Below, piece after piece: positions 6,404 through 6,494 of a DNA stretch of 6,494 nucleotides; positions within the stretch are counted from its first letter, which is position 1; each line of letters starts with the position of its first letter. Source of the stretch: Lysobacteraceae bacterium (lineage in GTDB: Bacteria > Pseudomonadota > Gammaproteobacteria > Xanthomonadales > Rhodanobacteraceae); the NCBI GenBank assembly GCA_018971925.1, contig JAGWZT010000118.1, positions 1-6,494 on the forward strand. The letters run 5' to 3'. The notes beneath the pieces were generated by a model, which saw nothing but the letters and a program-made list of their open reading frames with translations, was not told where the DNA came from and made no database searches. Made by a program: the position numbers and the translations under genes.

Positions 6404-6494
6404 ATGTTCCGGTTGTTTCGGCAACGCGCGCTCAGGTGGCAGCTGCTGCTTGTGTTGGTCGAGTTCGCCCTGTTGGTGGGTTGTGTCTACGCCG
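6404..6494 (+). CDS. N-terminus of a membrane protein, probably an exopolysaccharide sugar transferase (PEP-CTERM/XrtA type), 3' end outside window
   Basis: Thirty codons from an ATG with a purine-rich SD (AGGGGG, 6391-6396, 7 nt spacer) run off the window edge. The visible protein starts with a basic segment (MFRLFRQRALRW) and then a hydrophobic helix (about residues 14-30, QLLLVLVEFALLVGCVYA) containing one Glu. A short Arg-rich cap beginning M-[FIL]-R-[IL]-F and a first helix of the LLLxLxExxLL type is how I recall the N-terminus of the sugar transferases associated with PEP-CTERM/exosortase exopolysaccharide loci (TIGR03013, EpsB-like). These are polyprenyl-phosphate initiating glycosyltransferases. 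This rests on 30 residues and family memory only; any polytopic membrane protein could begin this way. The well-equipped 5' region (promoter, operator, strong SD) supports a real, regulated gene, probably the first of an operon running right. Confidence 0.6.
   Translation, partial: MFRLFRQRALRWQLLLVLVEFALLVGCVYA

Overview
The window is high-GC bacterial chromosome (coding sequence is strongly G/C at third codon positions, with long spurious antisense ORFs). Gene content and protein style suggest a gammaproteobacterium, most likely Xanthomonadales/Lysobacterales. This placement is inferred from the PepN and GlmS sequences, the Gly/Tyr-rich lipoprotein and the CRP/Clp-type operator; no rRNA or other marker is present to confirm it. 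No tRNA, rRNA, CRISPR, insertion sequence or phage gene was seen.

Layout: (1) positions 1-581, minus strand: a lipoprotein gene whose 3' end lies outside the window. It has a strong Shine-Dalgarno, a textbook lipobox and a Gly/Tyr/Trp-rich body. (2) 659-3331, minus: pepN, the M1-family aminopeptidase N, 77 bp upstream of the lipoprotein gene on the same strand and possibly cotranscribed with it. (3) 3406-4368, plus: a short PLP-dependent threonine/serine dehydratase of the serine-racemase-like type, divergent from pepN. (4) 4355-6187, minus: glmS, glucosamine-6-phosphate synthase. Its stop region overlaps the end of the dehydratase gene by 14 bp, tail to tail. (5) 6188-6403: a 216-bp divergent regulatory spacer. 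(6) 6404-6494, plus: the first 30 codons of a membrane protein that resembles the N-terminus of exopolysaccharide initiating sugar transferases of the PEP-CTERM/exosortase type.

Most of the window is housekeeping: peptide turnover (PepN), amino-acid degradation (dehydratase) and amino-sugar synthesis (GlmS). The most interesting part is the glmS/sugar-transferase spacer. It holds a near-perfect CRP/Clp-type palindrome (15 of 16 consensus positions), a sigma70-like promoter overlapping it, and a plausible sigma54 -24/-12 element. GlmS makes glucosamine-6-P, the precursor of UDP-GlcNAc, and the divergent gene probably starts exopolysaccharide assembly, so shared control of precursor supply and polymer synthesis is conceivable. 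I saw no clearly undescribed multi-gene system within these 6.5 kb; anything of that kind would lie to the right, beyond 6494.
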